From assembly GCF_902459535.1 (NCBI RefSeq), contig NZ_LR699553.1, positions 558,001-622,000 on the forward strand: 64,000 bases of DNA. Reading direction: 5' to 3'. Below are positions 10,107 through 19,278 of the stretch, one piece after another. Made by a program: the position numbers and the translations under genes. The DNA comes from Paraburkholderia dioscoreae (GTDB lineage: Bacteria > Pseudomonadota > Gammaproteobacteria > Burkholderiales > Burkholderiaceae). The notes beneath the pieces are model-generated. The model made no database searches. It saw nothing but the letters and a program-made list of their open reading frames with translations, and was not told the origin of the DNA. Position 1 is the stretch's first letter, and each line of letters begins with the position of its first letter.

Positions 10107-11561
10107 ATGTCCGAACGTAAGCTCACCAATGCCGCCGGTGCCCCCGTCGCCGACAACCAGAATTCGATGACCGCCGGCGCGCGCGGTCCGGTTGTTCTGC
10201 AAGACGTCTGGCTGCTCGAAAAACTCGCTCACTTCGACCGCGAAGTGATTCCGGAACGCCGTGTTCACGCCAAAGGCTCGGGCGCTTTCGGCACGCTGAA
10301 GGTCACGCACGATATCTCGCGCTACACGAAGGCGAAGGTGTTCGCGCAAGCCGGCAAGGAAACACCGCTGTTCATGCGCTTTTCGACGGTTGCCGGCGAG
10401 CGCGGCGCGGCCGACGCCGAACGCGACGTGCGCGGCTTCTCGATCAAGTTCTACACGGAAGAGGGCAACTGGGACGTGGTGGGCAACAACACGCCGGTGT
10501 TCTTTATCCGCGATCCGCTGAAGTTTCCGGACTTCATTCACACGCAAAAACGCGACCCGTACACCAACATGCGCAGCAATGTGGCCGCGTGGGATTTCTG
10601 GTCGCGTCATCCGGAGTCGCTGCATCAGGTGACGATTCTGATGAGCGACCGCGGGATTCCGCAGAATTTCCGTCAGATGCACGGCTTCGGCTCGCACACG
10701 TACTCGTTCATCAACGCCAAAAACGAGCGTTTCTGGGTGAAGTTCCACTTCAAATCGATGCAAGGCATCGAGAACTTTACCGATGCGGAAGCGGCACAAG
10801 TGGTCGCGCAAGATCGTGAAAGCGCGCAACGCGATCTGCTCATGAACATCGACCAGGGCAACTTCCCGAAATGGCGCTTCGCCATTCAGGTGATGCCCGA
10901 AGCGGAAGCCGCCACGTATCGCTTCAATCCGTTCGACATCACGAAAGTATGGTCGCAGAAGGACTATCCGTTGATCGACGTCGGCACGATCGAGTTGAAT
11001 CGCAATGCGGCCAACTATTTCGCAGACGTGGAGCAGGCGGCGTTCACGCCGGCTAACGTGGTGCCGGGTATCGGCTTCTCGCCGGATCGTCTGTTGCAAG
11101 GGCGTCTGTTCTCGTATGGCGACACGCAGCGCTATCGCCTTGGCGTGAATCACCACCAGATTCCGGTGAACGCGTCGCGTGTGGCGAGCCCGCATTCGTT
11201 CCATCGCGACGGCGCGATGCGCACGGACGGCAACCTCGGCGGCAATGTGAATTACGAGCCGAATCGCTTCGGTGACTTCGCGCAGGACGCCAACGCATCC
11301 GAACCGCCGCTCGCGGCGGGCGCGGTGGATCGCTACGATCATCGTCTGGACGACGACTACTACACGCAGCCGGGCATGCTGTTTGCGCTCTTCGATGCGG
11401 CTCAGCGCGAGCGTCTGTTCGGCAACATCGCACGCCATATCAACGGTGTGCCGCAGGAGATCGTGGCGCGTCAGATCGAGCACTTCCGCCGCGCCGATCC
11501 GGCATACGCGGAAGGCGTGATCGCCGCGATCGCCAGGCTCGCGGAAGGCGAGAGCAAGTAA
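10107..11561 (+). CDS. katA: Monofunctional haem catalase
   Basis: This enzyme disproportionates hydrogen peroxide to water and oxygen. The 484-residue length is that of small-subunit (KatA/clade 3 type) catalases. Catalytic residues are visible: distal His54 in RRVHAKGSG, Asn127 in VVGNNTPVFFIRDP, and the proximal haem ligand Tyr337 in RLFSYGDTQRYR. The NADPH-region motifs of small-subunit catalases (HTYSFIN, WVKFHFK) are also present. The ATG at 10107 has a clear AGGAG ribosome binding site; a longer in-frame extension upstream to 9939 overlaps the leader ORF and is not supported. Next to oxyR and dps, it is most likely the main peroxide-inducible catalase. The symbol katA reflects the family; the local name could differ. 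Confidence 0.95.
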   Translation: MSERKLTNAAGAPVADNQNSMTAGARGPVVLQDVWLLEKLAHFDREVIPERRVHAKGSGAFGTLKVTHDISRYTKAKVFAQAGKETPLFMRFSTVAGERGAADAERDVRGFSIKFYTEEGNWDVVGNNTPVFFIRDPLKFPDFIHTQKRDPYTNMRSNVAAWDFWSRHPESLHQVTILMSDRGIPQNFRQMHGFGSHTYSFINAKNERFWVKFHFKSMQGIENFTDAEAAQVVAQDRESAQRDLLMNIDQGNFPKWRFAIQVMPEAEAATYRFNPFDITKVWSQKDYPLIDVGTIELNRNAANYFADVEQAAFTPANVVPGIGFSPDRLLQGRLFSYGDTQRYRLGVNHHQIPVNASRVASPHSFHRDGAMRTDGNLGGNVNYEPNRFGDFAQDANASEPPLAAGAVDRYDHRLDDDYYTQPGMLFALFDAAQRERLFGNIARHINGVPQEIVARQIEHFRRADPAYAEGVIAAIARLAEGESK

Positions 11562-11646
11562 GCCGCATCGAGCAGTTGAACTGATGCAGCAAAGCGGGGC
11601 GCATCTGCGTCCCGCCGGTATCGATATGAACCGAAGGAGCACAATC

Positions 11647-11808
11647 ATGATGCAGATGATGATGGCCACGCTGGGCGGCACTTCAGCCGCACGCGGCGCG
11701 CAGCAGCAGTACGCTTTGATGGCGCGTAAGGCAGTGGGTTTTGCGATCGTCACGAGCGGGCTCGCAGTGATCGCCGCGCAAGCGCTGCAACACGCACTGG
11801 GCGGTTGA
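11647..11808 (+). CDS. Small putative membrane protein (53 aa), unknown function
   Basis: A 53-codon ORF starts with tandem ATG codons behind a strong ribosome binding site (GAAGGAGC, about 8 bases upstream). The product has a Met-rich start (MMQMMMATLGG), a short polar stretch, then one hydrophobic segment (about residues 30-47, AVGFAIVTSGLAVIAAQAL) that could be a single membrane helix, and ends HALGG. No family is recognised. It lies 85 bases after the catalase stop and 152 bases before dps on the same strand, so it may be read through from the catalase promoter and belong to the peroxide response. Longer starts (from 11584) lack a ribosome binding site. Confidence 0.6.
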   Translation: MMQMMMATLGGTSAARGAQQQYALMARKAVGFAIVTSGLAVIAAQALQHALGG

Positions 11809-11960
11809 TGCAGGCGATGCCGCGGGTGCGGCAAGTGGCCACGCGTCATACGGGCGCGGCAGCTTTCTAAGCTAAACTGTCGGGCGTTCGATATGCCGGG
11901 TTTGCTATCCGCAGACCGTCACTTGCCGACCGGTTCGTATCACTCTTCAAAGGAGTCATC

Positions 11961-12458
11961 ATGGCCAAAAAAGAAGCCTCAGCAGCGGTACAGCACGTCA
12001 ATATCGGGATCAGCGACAAGGATCGCAAGAAGATTGCAGAAGGTCTGTCGCGCCTGCTCGCCGACACCTATACGCTGTACCTGAAGACCCATAACTTCCA
12101 CTGGAACGTGACGGGTCCGATGTTCAACACGCTGCACCTGATGTTCGAAACGCAGTACAACGAGCTGGCGCTCGCGGTCGATTCGATCGCTGAACGGATT
12201 CGCGCGCTGGGCGTGCATGCGCCGGGCAGCTACAAGGAATTCGCCAGGTTGTCGTCGATTCCGGAAGCGGACGGCGTGCCGGCGGCGGAAGAAATGATCC
12301 GCCAGCTGGTGGAAGGTCAGGAAGCCGTGGTGCGTACCGCACGCGCGATTTTCCCGTCGACGGAAGCCGCCAACGACGAGCCGACCGCCGACCTGCTGAC
12401 GCAACGCATGCAAACGCACGAAAAGACCGCGTGGATGCTGCGCTCGATGCTGGCTTAA
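11961..12458 (+). CDS. dps: DNA-protecting ferritin-like protein Dps
   Basis: Dps forms a dodecamer that oxidises and stores ferrous iron using hydrogen peroxide and coats DNA under stress. The 165-residue product shows the ferroxidase ligands at the family spacing: His47 (in THNFHWNVTG), His59, Asp74 and Glu78 (AVDSIAERIR). It has a Lys-rich N-terminal tail (MAKKEA), the kind of tail used for DNA binding in some Dps proteins. The ATG has a strong AAAGGAG ribosome binding site. Its position after oxyR and catalase indicates peroxide-responsive expression, and a strong intrinsic terminator follows about 90 bases downstream. Confidence 0.96.
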   Translation: MAKKEASAAVQHVNIGISDKDRKKIAEGLSRLLADTYTLYLKTHNFHWNVTGPMFNTLHLMFETQYNELALAVDSIAERIRALGVHAPGSYKEFARLSSIPEADGVPAAEEMIRQLVEGQEAVVRTARAIFPSTEAANDEPTADLLTQRMQTHEKTAWMLRSMLA

Positions 12459-12550
12459 GCATCAAGCGTATCAAGCGCACCGGGCGCCTCGCCCGGATTT
12501 CAGCGTAGCGCGTCGTTCCGGCGGCCGGCGTTGAGATGTCATGCAAACAG

Positions 12551-12577
12551 AGCCTCCCTGCGCGGGAGGCTTTTTTT
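12551..12577 (+). terminator. Intrinsic terminator after dps
   Basis: An 8-bp GC-rich stem AGCCTCCC/GGGAGGCT with a 5-base loop (TGCGC) is followed directly by a run of T. It is a textbook rho-independent terminator ending the dps transcript before ubiA. Confidence 0.9.
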
Positions 12578-12672
12578 CGGCGCAGGCTTTCCGACTTGCT
12601 TGCGTCGGGGCTGGCCGCCGCCCGCATCCCGTAAAATAGCCGCACCGTCTCGCACTTTCACCGACTCCGCCC

Positions 12673-13536
12673 ATGTTCGCCCGACTTCCCCTGTATCTGC
12701 GCCTCGTGCGCATGGACAAGCCGATCGGCAGCCTGCTGCTGCTATGGCCGACGCTCAACGCGCTGTGGATCGCGTCGGACGGTCGCCCGTCGTTGCCGCT
12801 GCTGGTGATCTTCACGGTGGGCACGGTGCTGATGCGCTCGGCGGGTTGCGCGATCAACGACTACGCCGATCGCGATTTCGATCGCTATGTGAAGCGCACG
12901 GAGAACCGTCCGATCACCTCGGGTAAGATCAGGGCGTGGGAAGCGGTGGCGCTGGCGGCCGCGTTGTCGTTGCTGGCATTTCTGCTGATCCTGCCGCTGA
13001 ATACGCTGACCAAAGAGCTCTCGGTGGCGGCGCTCTTCGTTGCCGGTTCGTATCCGTTCACCAAGCGGTTCTTCGCCATTCCGCAAGCTTATCTGGGCAT
13101 CGCGTTCGGTTTCGGCATTCCTATGGCGTTCGCCGCGATTCAGAACCACGTGCCGATGCTCGCGTGGGTGATGCTGCTGGCCAATGTGTTCTGGTCGGTG
13201 GCGTACGACACCGAATACGCGATGGTCGATCGCGACGACGACATCAAGATCGGCATCCGCACTTCGGCGCTGACGTTCGGCCGCTTCGACGTGGCCGCGA
13301 TCATGCTCTGCTACGCGGTGACGCTGGGGATCTACGTGGGTATCGGCGTGCTGCTCGATTTCGGCGTGCTGTACTGGCTAGGATGGGCGGCTGCTGCGGG
13401 CTGTGCGATCTATCACTACACGCTGATCCGCAATCGCGAACGGATGGCGTGCTTCGCCGCGTTCCGGCATAACAACTGGCTCGGCGGCGCGCTGTTCGTC
13501 GGCGTCGCCGCGCATTACGCGGCGACTTGGTTCTGA
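12673..13536 (+). CDS. ubiA: 4-hydroxybenzoate octaprenyltransferase UbiA
   Basis: UbiA is an inner-membrane prenyltransferase that attaches the polyprenyl tail to 4-hydroxybenzoate in ubiquinone synthesis. The 287-residue protein has multiple hydrophobic helices and both Asp-rich prenyl-diphosphate/Mg sites: NDYADRDFDRYVKRTENRP (about residues 60-78) and YDTEYAMVDRDDDIKIGIRTSA (about 177-198). A -10-like TAAAAT element lies about 40 bases upstream of the ATG, after the dps terminator, so the gene probably has its own promoter. It is convergent with proC; the intervening 95 bases contain an AACGCCGC/GCGGCGTT inverted repeat without a T-run. Confidence 0.96.
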   Translation: MFARLPLYLRLVRMDKPIGSLLLLWPTLNALWIASDGRPSLPLLVIFTVGTVLMRSAGCAINDYADRDFDRYVKRTENRPITSGKIRAWEAVALAAALSLLAFLLILPLNTLTKELSVAALFVAGSYPFTKRFFAIPQAYLGIAFGFGIPMAFAAIQNHVPMLAWVMLLANVFWSVAYDTEYAMVDRDDDIKIGIRTSALTFGRFDVAAIMLCYAVTLGIYVGIGVLLDFGVLYWLGWAAAAGCAIYHYTLIRNRERMACFAAFRHNNWLGGALFVGVAAHYAATWF

Positions 13537-13631
13537 TTTTTCCGCGGGGCTTTGCGTTTCTTTATCGCTAACGCCGCAGCGGCCTGAATCGAAGCGCCGC
13601 GGCGTTCAGTTCTACTGTGCTGCCTGCGCGC

Positions 13632-14447
13632 TTACTGCTTGCCGAATTCGTCGCCCATTTCCCGCGCGCGAGCATCGGCGGCGAGCGCGCCGCGCACGAT
13701 CGCATCCTTGATGCCGCTCGCGTCGAACGACGCCAGCGCCGCCGCCGTCGTGCCGCCCTTCGACGTCACGCGTTCGCGCAGCACGCCCGGTGGCTCGTCG
13801 GAATTCGCCGCCAGTTGCGCCGCGCCGGTGAAGGTCGCTACGGCGAGCGCACGGCCCTGCGCTTCATCCATGCCGAGCTGGCGGGCGGCTTCCTGCAACG
13901 CTTCGATGAAATAGAACACGTAGGCGGGTCCGCTGCCCGAGATTGCGGTGACGGCGTCGATCTTCGCTTCGTCGTCGAACCAGACCGTTTCGCCGACCGC
14001 GCCCAGCACTTGCGACGCGAGCGCGCGGCCCGCGTCGTCCACGCTGCCAGTTGCCACGAGACCGGTCACGCCCATGCCGATCAACGCCGGCGTATTGGGC
14101 ATGACGCGCACGATACGGCTGTGACCGTTCAGCCAGCGCGACATGTCGCCCATGCGAATACCGGCGACGATGCTCACGACCAGTTGTGACGCGCTCAGAT
14201 GCGGCGCCACCGCCTCCGCAACGCTCTTCAGGATCTGCGGCTTCACCGCCAGCACGACCGCGTCGTACGCGGCCAGCGCGGCATCCGCGGCAACGCCGGT
14301 CCTGATGCCGAATTGCTGCTCATTGCGCTTGCGCGCCTCTTCGTTGGGATCGATTGCGTAGAGGTCAGCGGGTGCGACGCCACGTTTGATGAGGCCGCCG
14401 ATCAACGCGGCGGCCATGTTGCCACCGCCGATAAAAGCAATTTTCAT
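13632..14447 (-). CDS. proC: Pyrroline-5-carboxylate reductase
   Basis: ProC performs the last step of proline synthesis, NAD(P)H-dependent reduction of pyrroline-5-carboxylate. The 271-residue product has the N-terminal Rossmann motif IAFIGGGNMAAALIGGL, the VKPQ region typical of the family, MPNTPALIGMGVTGL, and the C-terminal dimer/active-site segment AISGSGPAYVFYFIEAL through SKGGTTAAAL. It lies 57 bases downstream of yggS on the same strand, a pairing widespread in bacteria, and is probably cotranscribed with it and possibly with the glc genes further upstream. Length and start (ATG at 14447) are as expected. Confidence 0.97.
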   Translation of the reverse strand: MKIAFIGGGNMAAALIGGLIKRGVAPADLYAIDPNEEARKRNEQQFGIRTGVAADAALAAYDAVVLAVKPQILKSVAEAVAPHLSASQLVVSIVAGIRMGDMSRWLNGHSRIVRVMPNTPALIGMGVTGLVATGSVDDAGRALASQVLGAVGETVWFDDEAKIDAVTAISGSGPAYVFYFIEALQEAARQLGMDEAQGRALAVATFTGAAQLAANSDEPPGVLRERVTSKGGTTAAALASFDASGIKDAIVRGALAADARAREMGDEFGKQ

Positions 14448-14504
14448 GATGTTCCGGATGAAGTGCCGTGAAGAGCCTACGGAGCCTGAAAAGGTTCGCG
14501 AAGC

Positions 14505-15203
14505 TCAGTTAGAGTAATCTCGCGCGCCGAAGATCGCGGTGCCCACGCGCACGATGGTCGCGCCTTCCAGCACGGCGGCCTCGAGGTCGCTCGACATGCC
14601 CATCGACAGCGTGTCGAGCGCGAGTCCGCCGTCGCGCAGGCGCTCGAACAGCTCACGCAACTGTCGATGCGGCACGCGTTGCTCGTCGATGCTGCCGGCC
14701 GGTTCGGGAATCGCCATCAGGCCGCGCAGGTTCAGCTTCGGCAGTGCGGCGATCGCCTGCGCGACCTGCGCCGCCTCGGCAATGCCCACGCCGCTCTTCG
14801 ACGCCTCGCCGCTGATGTTGACCTGCAGACACACGTTCAGCGGCGGCAGATTGTCCGGGCGCTGCTCCGAGAGCCGCTGCGCGATCTTCAGCCGATCGAC
14901 CGAGTGCACCCAGTCGAAATGTTCGGCGACGGGGCGCGTCTTGTTCGATTGCAAGGGGCCGATGAAATGCCATTCGATCGTGGCGCGCAGATCGGCGAGC
15001 GCCTCGATCTTGGTGATGGCTTCCTGCACGTAGTTCTCGCCGAACGCGCGCTGGCCGGCACCGTAGGCGGCGCGCACGTCTTCGGCGGGGAAAGTCTTCG
15101 AGACTGCGAGCAGATGGATCGAGCGCGTATCGCGTCCGGCCACGTGCGCGGCCGTGGCGATGCGCTGCCGCACCGCTTCGAGGTTGTGAATCAGATCGGG
15201 CAT
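14505..15203 (-). CDS. yggS: YggS-family pyridoxal phosphate homeostasis protein
   Basis: YggS/PLPBP proteins bind pyridoxal 5'-phosphate without known catalysis and keep vitamin B6 and amino-acid pools in balance. The 232-residue product is a single TIM-barrel alanine-racemase-like domain with the PLP lysine in LLAVSKTFP and the conserved blocks FGENYVQEA, WHFIGPLQSNK, VNISGEASKSG and LSMGMSSDLEAA. I start at the ATG at 15203; an upstream extension to 15317 is not family-like. It lies between glcF (37 bases upstream) and proC, and the yggS-proC association is a classic one. Confidence 0.95.
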   Translation of the reverse strand: MPDLIHNLEAVRQRIATAAHVAGRDTRSIHLLAVSKTFPAEDVRAAYGAGQRAFGENYVQEAITKIEALADLRATIEWHFIGPLQSNKTRPVAEHFDWVHSVDRLKIAQRLSEQRPDNLPPLNVCLQVNISGEASKSGVGIAEAAQVAQAIAALPKLNLRGLMAIPEPAGSIDEQRVPHRQLRELFERLRDGGLALDTLSMGMSSDLEAAVLEGATIVRVGTAIFGARDYSN

Positions 15204-15240
15204 GACGGATCCGGAAGTCCAGCGAAAGTCGATTGCCCGA

Positions 15241-16467
15241 TTATACGGACAGCATGTGCTCGACCAGTTCGATCCAGTGCGCAACCGGCGTGGACGTGCC
15301 GCTTTGCAGATGCGCAATGCAGCCCACGTTCGCCGACACGATCACCTGCGGCTCCTGCGCCTGCAGCCGTTCGAGCTTCTGATCCCGCAACGCATACGAG
15401 AGCTTGGGCTGCGTCAGCGAGTAGGTGCCGGCCGAGCCGCAGCATAGATGATTGTCGGCGGGCAGGCGCACTTCGACACCCAGCGCGCCCAGCAGGTGCT
15501 CGACTTTGCCGCGTATCTGCTGGCCATGCTGCAACGTGCAGGGCGGATGAAACGCGACCGTATGTACCGAGCGGCGTCGCGTGACGGAGACCAGCGGTTC
15601 TTCGAACTCCGGCAGGATCTCCGCGATGTCGCGCGTCAGTTCCACCACGCGGCGCGCTTTTTCCGCATACGCCGGATCGTGGCGCAACAGGTGCGCGTAT
15701 TCCTTGACGGTCGCGCCGCAGCCGGACGCGTTCATCACGATCGCTTCCACGCCCTGTTCGACGTACGGCCACCATGCGTCTATGTTGGCGCGCAGGTCGT
15801 CGAGGGCGTCGTCGTTGTAGCCCAGATGCAGGCGGATCGCGCCGCAGCAGCCGGCATCCGGCGCGATCAGCGTTTCGATGCCGAGCGCGTCGAGCACGCG
15901 CGCGGTCGCGACGTTGACGTTCGGCATCATCGACGGTTGCACGCAGCCCGCCAGCAGCAGCATCTTGCGCGGATGCTTCGCGGTCGGCCATTCGAGCGGA
16001 CGCTGCCGCGCGGGCACCTTGTCGCGCAGCTTCTTGGGTAGCAACGGCCGAAAATGCTGACCGATACGCATGGTCGGCGTGAAGAGCGCGCTGTTCGGCA
16101 CGAAGCTCGCGAGCAGCCGGCGCATCAGGCGCTGACCGAGCGGACGCGTGACTTTTTCTTCGGTGATCTTGCGGCCGATTTCCACCAGCCGGCCATATTG
16201 CACGCCGGAGGGGCAGGTCGTTTCGCAGTTGCGGCAGGTCAGGCAGCGGTCGAGGTGGACCTGGGTGCTGCGCGTGACCGGCGCGCCTTCCACCATCTGC
16301 TTGATCAGATAGATCCGTCCGCGCGGGCCGTCGAGTTCGTCGCCGAGCAGCTGATAGGTCGGACAGGTGGCCGTGCAGAAACCGCAATGCACGCAATTGC
16401 GCAGAATGCCGTCGGCTTCGTCGCCATCGGGCGTGTTGCGCATGAAGTCCGCGAGGTTGGTTTGCAT
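15241..16467 (-). CDS. glcF: Glycolate oxidase iron-sulfur subunit GlcF
   Basis: GlcF carries electrons from the flavin subunits of glycolate oxidase towards the quinone pool. The 408-residue protein has two ferredoxin-like 4Fe-4S motifs near the N-terminus, Cys25-x2-Cys28-x2-Cys31-x3-Cys35 and Cys75-x2-Cys78-x2-Cys81-x3-Cys85. Two CCG-type cysteine-rich domains follow, with motifs DAGCCGAIRLH and DNHLCCGSAGTY. The ATG at 16467 gives the E. coli GlcF length. It starts 8 bases after glcE ends, so the two are cotranscribed. With glcD and glcE upstream, it forms the three-subunit oxidase that converts glycolate to glyoxylate. Confidence 0.95.
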   Translation of the reverse strand: MQTNLADFMRNTPDGDEADGILRNCVHCGFCTATCPTYQLLGDELDGPRGRIYLIKQMVEGAPVTRSTQVHLDRCLTCRNCETTCPSGVQYGRLVEIGRKITEEKVTRPLGQRLMRRLLASFVPNSALFTPTMRIGQHFRPLLPKKLRDKVPARQRPLEWPTAKHPRKMLLLAGCVQPSMMPNVNVATARVLDALGIETLIAPDAGCCGAIRLHLGYNDDALDDLRANIDAWWPYVEQGVEAIVMNASGCGATVKEYAHLLRHDPAYAEKARRVVELTRDIAEILPEFEEPLVSVTRRRSVHTVAFHPPCTLQHGQQIRGKVEHLLGALGVEVRLPADNHLCCGSAGTYSLTQPKLSYALRDQKLERLQAQEPQVIVSANVGCIAHLQSGTSTPVAHWIELVEHMLSV

Positions 16468-16475
16468 CGCGTCGC

Positions 16476-17564
16476 TCAGAAGTCGGGGTAGAGACGGCCG
16501 CGATTGAAGATGCGGGCCGGGTCGAAAGCGGTTTTCAGGCCGCGATGGATTTTCATGAGCGGCGCGGGAAGCGGGGTGAACACGCCAGCGCCGCGGTCGT
16601 AGCCGTGACCGGTACGGAATATCGTAGCGTGGCCGCCCGCCTGCTTGGCGCTGATGCGCACGGTTTGCGCGTCGGTGTCGGTGATCCACCAGCGCTGGCC
16701 GCCGCCCCATTCCATGAGCTGCGCGCCGGGCAGTTGCAGCGGCTCGGTGATGGATGGCAGCGCGAGGCGCCACAGCGCGGCTTTCGGCGGAATGGCGGAG
16801 AAAAACGAATCGGTCTGCTCGCGCAGGCCGGCCCAGAAGCGTTCTGCTTCGACCGCATCGACCACTTCGCCGCCCAGCGACGTACGTGCCGACTTGACCG
16901 CGGCCTCGGCGCCCGCGAGGCGCACGGCCAGCGTGCCATGACGCCAGGCACTCGCGGTAATCGGCAGCGGCCGGCCGCCCCATTCGTTGAGCTTGCGGAC
17001 CGCGTCGGTGCCGTTCATGTCGAATTTGAGCGTGGCTTCGGCCTGCGGCAAAGGCAGCACCTTGATCGACAGTTCGAGAATCAGCCCAAGCGTGCCGAGC
17101 GAGCCGGCCATCAGGCGCGACACGTCGTAGCCGGCGACGTTCTTCACCACCTGGCCGCCGAAATGCAGCGTTTGCCCCTGGCCGTTCATGATCACGGCGC
17201 CGAGCACGAAGTCGCGCGCCGCGCCAGCCGACGGGCGGCGCGGACCGGCAATGCCCGCCGCGATGCAGCCGCCGAAGGTGGCCTGCGGCCCGAAGTGCGG
17301 CGGCTCGAAGGCGAGCATCTGATGGTGGTCGGCGAGCGCGGCCTCGATCTCCAGCAGGGGCGTGCCCGCGCGCGCGGTAATGACCAGCTCCGCCGGATCG
17401 TACGCAATGATGCCGCGATAAGCGCGCGTGTCGAGGATGTCACCTTCCAGCGTCTGGCCGTACCAGTCTTTGGTGCCGCCGCCACGGATGCGCAACGCGC
17501 GCCCTTCGGCGCTGGCCGAACGCACACGTTCCGACCACCCGGCGACGATGTCGTCCTCTTCCAT
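16476..17564 (-). CDS. glcE: Glycolate oxidase FAD-binding subunit GlcE
   Basis: GlcE is the second FAD-binding subunit of glycolate oxidase. The 362-residue protein starts with a short FAD-binding PCMH-type domain (RIRGGGTKDWYG, then ARAGTPLLEIEAAL and PPHFGPQATFGGCIAAGIAGPRR). It has the GQVVKNVAGYDVSRLMAGSLGTLGLI segment that distinguishes GlcE from GlcD. The ATG at 17564 has an AGGA ribosome binding site. The gene is 149 bases downstream of glcD and 8 bases upstream of glcF. No glcG, glcB or glcC is visible in the window, so regulation of this glc set differs from E. coli or lies elsewhere. Confidence 0.94.
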   Translation of the reverse strand: MEEDDIVAGWSERVRSASAEGRALRIRGGGTKDWYGQTLEGDILDTRAYRGIIAYDPAELVITARAGTPLLEIEAALADHHQMLAFEPPHFGPQATFGGCIAAGIAGPRRPSAGAARDFVLGAVIMNGQGQTLHFGGQVVKNVAGYDVSRLMAGSLGTLGLILELSIKVLPLPQAEATLKFDMNGTDAVRKLNEWGGRPLPITASAWRHGTLAVRLAGAEAAVKSARTSLGGEVVDAVEAERFWAGLREQTDSFFSAIPPKAALWRLALPSITEPLQLPGAQLMEWGGGQRWWITDTDAQTVRISAKQAGGHATIFRTGHGYDRGAGVFTPLPAPLMKIHRGLKTAFDPARIFNRGRLYPDF

Positions 17565-17713
17565 GGTGTCCTGCTTCGTTGTGTTTCGGTTGATTGTACC
17601 GGGCGGGGGCGCTCTGGCAACCCGGAGCGGACCCGCATCGGGTAATCAGGGTGAAAGCAGGAAAAGCGGCGCCCGCGCGGGTTATGCGCGATGCGTCGGC
17701 GGGCACAAAAGTA

Positions 17714-19207
17714 CTAGAAACGCGGCAGTTCCGGATGCGGCAGCAAGCCGCCGCGCACGTGCATCTTGCCGTATTCGGCGCAGCGGGCCCGCGTGGGAAT
17801 GCCTTTGTCGGGGTTGAGAAGGCCGGGCGCGTCGAAGGCGCGCTTGACCGCGTGAAACGCGTCGCGCTCTTCGGGCGAAAACTGCACGCACATGGAATTG
17901 ATCTTCTCGATGCCGACGCCGTGCTCGCCGGTCACCGTGCCGCCCAGCTCCACGCATGCTTCGAGAATGTCGCAACCGAACGCCTCGGCCCGGTGCCACT
18001 CGTCCCGGTCGTTGCCGTTGAACAGGATCAGAGGATGCATGTTGCCGTCTCCCGCATGGAAGACGTTGATGCAGCGCAGGTTGTAGATCTTCTCCATCGC
18101 CTCGATGCGCGTGAGCAGCGGCCCGATACTGCGACGCGGCACGGTGCCGTCCATGCAGTAATAGTCGGGTGAAATGCGCCCGGCGGCCGGAAAGGCGTTC
18201 TTGCGCCCCGACCAGAAGCGCAGCCGTTCGTTCTCCGAGCGGGAAATCTGGATGCGCGTGGCGCCCTGTTCGCGCAGCACCGCGGTCATGCGCACGATCT
18301 CGTCGGCGACTTCTTCGGGTGTGCCGTCCGATTCGCACAGCAGGATCGCCGCTGCGTCGAGATCGTAGCCCGCGTTGACGAATTCCTCGACGGCGCGGGT
18401 GGCCGGCTTGTCCATCATTTCCAGACCCGCCGGGATGATGCCCGCCGCAATGATGCCGGCAACCGCGTCGCCGCCTTTCACGACGTCGTCGAAACTGGCC
18501 ATGATGACCTGCGCGGTTTGCGGCTTGGGGATCAGCTTGACGGTGACTTCGGTGACGATCGCAAACATGCCTTCGCTGCCGATCAGCACCGCCAGCAGAT
18601 CGAGACCGGGCGCATCCGGCGCGAGCGAGCCGAACTCGACGATTTCACCCTCCATCGTGACGGCGCGCACGCGCAGCACGTTATGCACCGTCAGACCGTA
18701 TTTGAGGCAGTGAACGCCGCCGGAATTCTCCGAGACATTGCCGCCGATCGTGCAGGCAATCTGCGACGACGGGTCCGGCGCGTAATACAGCCCGTAAGGT
18801 GCGGCGGCTTCGGAGATGGACAGGTTGCGCACACCGGGCTGCACCGTGGCGGTCCGCGCGTACGAATCGACTTCGACGATCTTGCGGAAGCGCGCGAGCG
18901 ACACCACCACGCCGTGGCGGATCGGCATGGCGCCGCCGGACAGGCCGGTGCCCGCGCCGCGCGGGACGATCGGCACGTCGAGGCGGTGGCAGATCTGCAC
19001 GATGCGCTGCACCTGCGATTCCGTTTCCGGCAACGCGACCGCGAGCGGCAGACGCCGGTAGGCGGCGAGACCGTCGCATTCGTAGGCGACGGTGTCTTCT
19101 TCGCGATACAGCAGACAGTGGGTCGGCAATACGGCCATCAACGCCTGCACGACTTCGCGCTGGCGCTGGGCGAGTACTTCGGCCGTCAGTTCAGCGGGTG
19201 CGTTCAT
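17714..19207 (-). CDS. glcD: Glycolate oxidase FAD-linked subunit GlcD
   Basis: GlcD is the main flavoprotein subunit that oxidises glycolate (and related D-2-hydroxy acids) to glyoxylate. The 497-residue length matches E. coli GlcD. The PCMH-type FAD-binding domain includes PRGAGTGLSGGAMPIRHG and DPSSQIACTIGGNVSENSGG. The C-terminal FAD-oxidase domain has the family segments HAGDGNMHPLI, TGEHGVGIEK and LLNPDKGIPT. I chose the ATG at 19207 because it has a strong GAGGAGG ribosome binding site; an upstream start at 19282 would overlap the preceding oxidase gene. It is followed by glcE and glcF on the same strand. Confidence 0.95.
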   Translation of the reverse strand: MNAPAELTAEVLAQRQREVVQALMAVLPTHCLLYREEDTVAYECDGLAAYRRLPLAVALPETESQVQRIVQICHRLDVPIVPRGAGTGLSGGAMPIRHGVVVSLARFRKIVEVDSYARTATVQPGVRNLSISEAAAPYGLYYAPDPSSQIACTIGGNVSENSGGVHCLKYGLTVHNVLRVRAVTMEGEIVEFGSLAPDAPGLDLLAVLIGSEGMFAIVTEVTVKLIPKPQTAQVIMASFDDVVKGGDAVAGIIAAGIIPAGLEMMDKPATRAVEEFVNAGYDLDAAAILLCESDGTPEEVADEIVRMTAVLREQGATRIQISRSENERLRFWSGRKNAFPAAGRISPDYYCMDGTVPRRSIGPLLTRIEAMEKIYNLRCINVFHAGDGNMHPLILFNGNDRDEWHRAEAFGCDILEACVELGGTVTGEHGVGIEKINSMCVQFSPEERDAFHAVKRAFDAPGLLNPDKGIPTRARCAEYGKMHVRGGLLPHPELPRF

Positions 19208-19278
19208 GTGACTTGCCTCCTCATGCCTTTCAAGTCCAGCGCGGCTGGCTTGCTCATGCAGCCGCGCCTGAAGACGCC

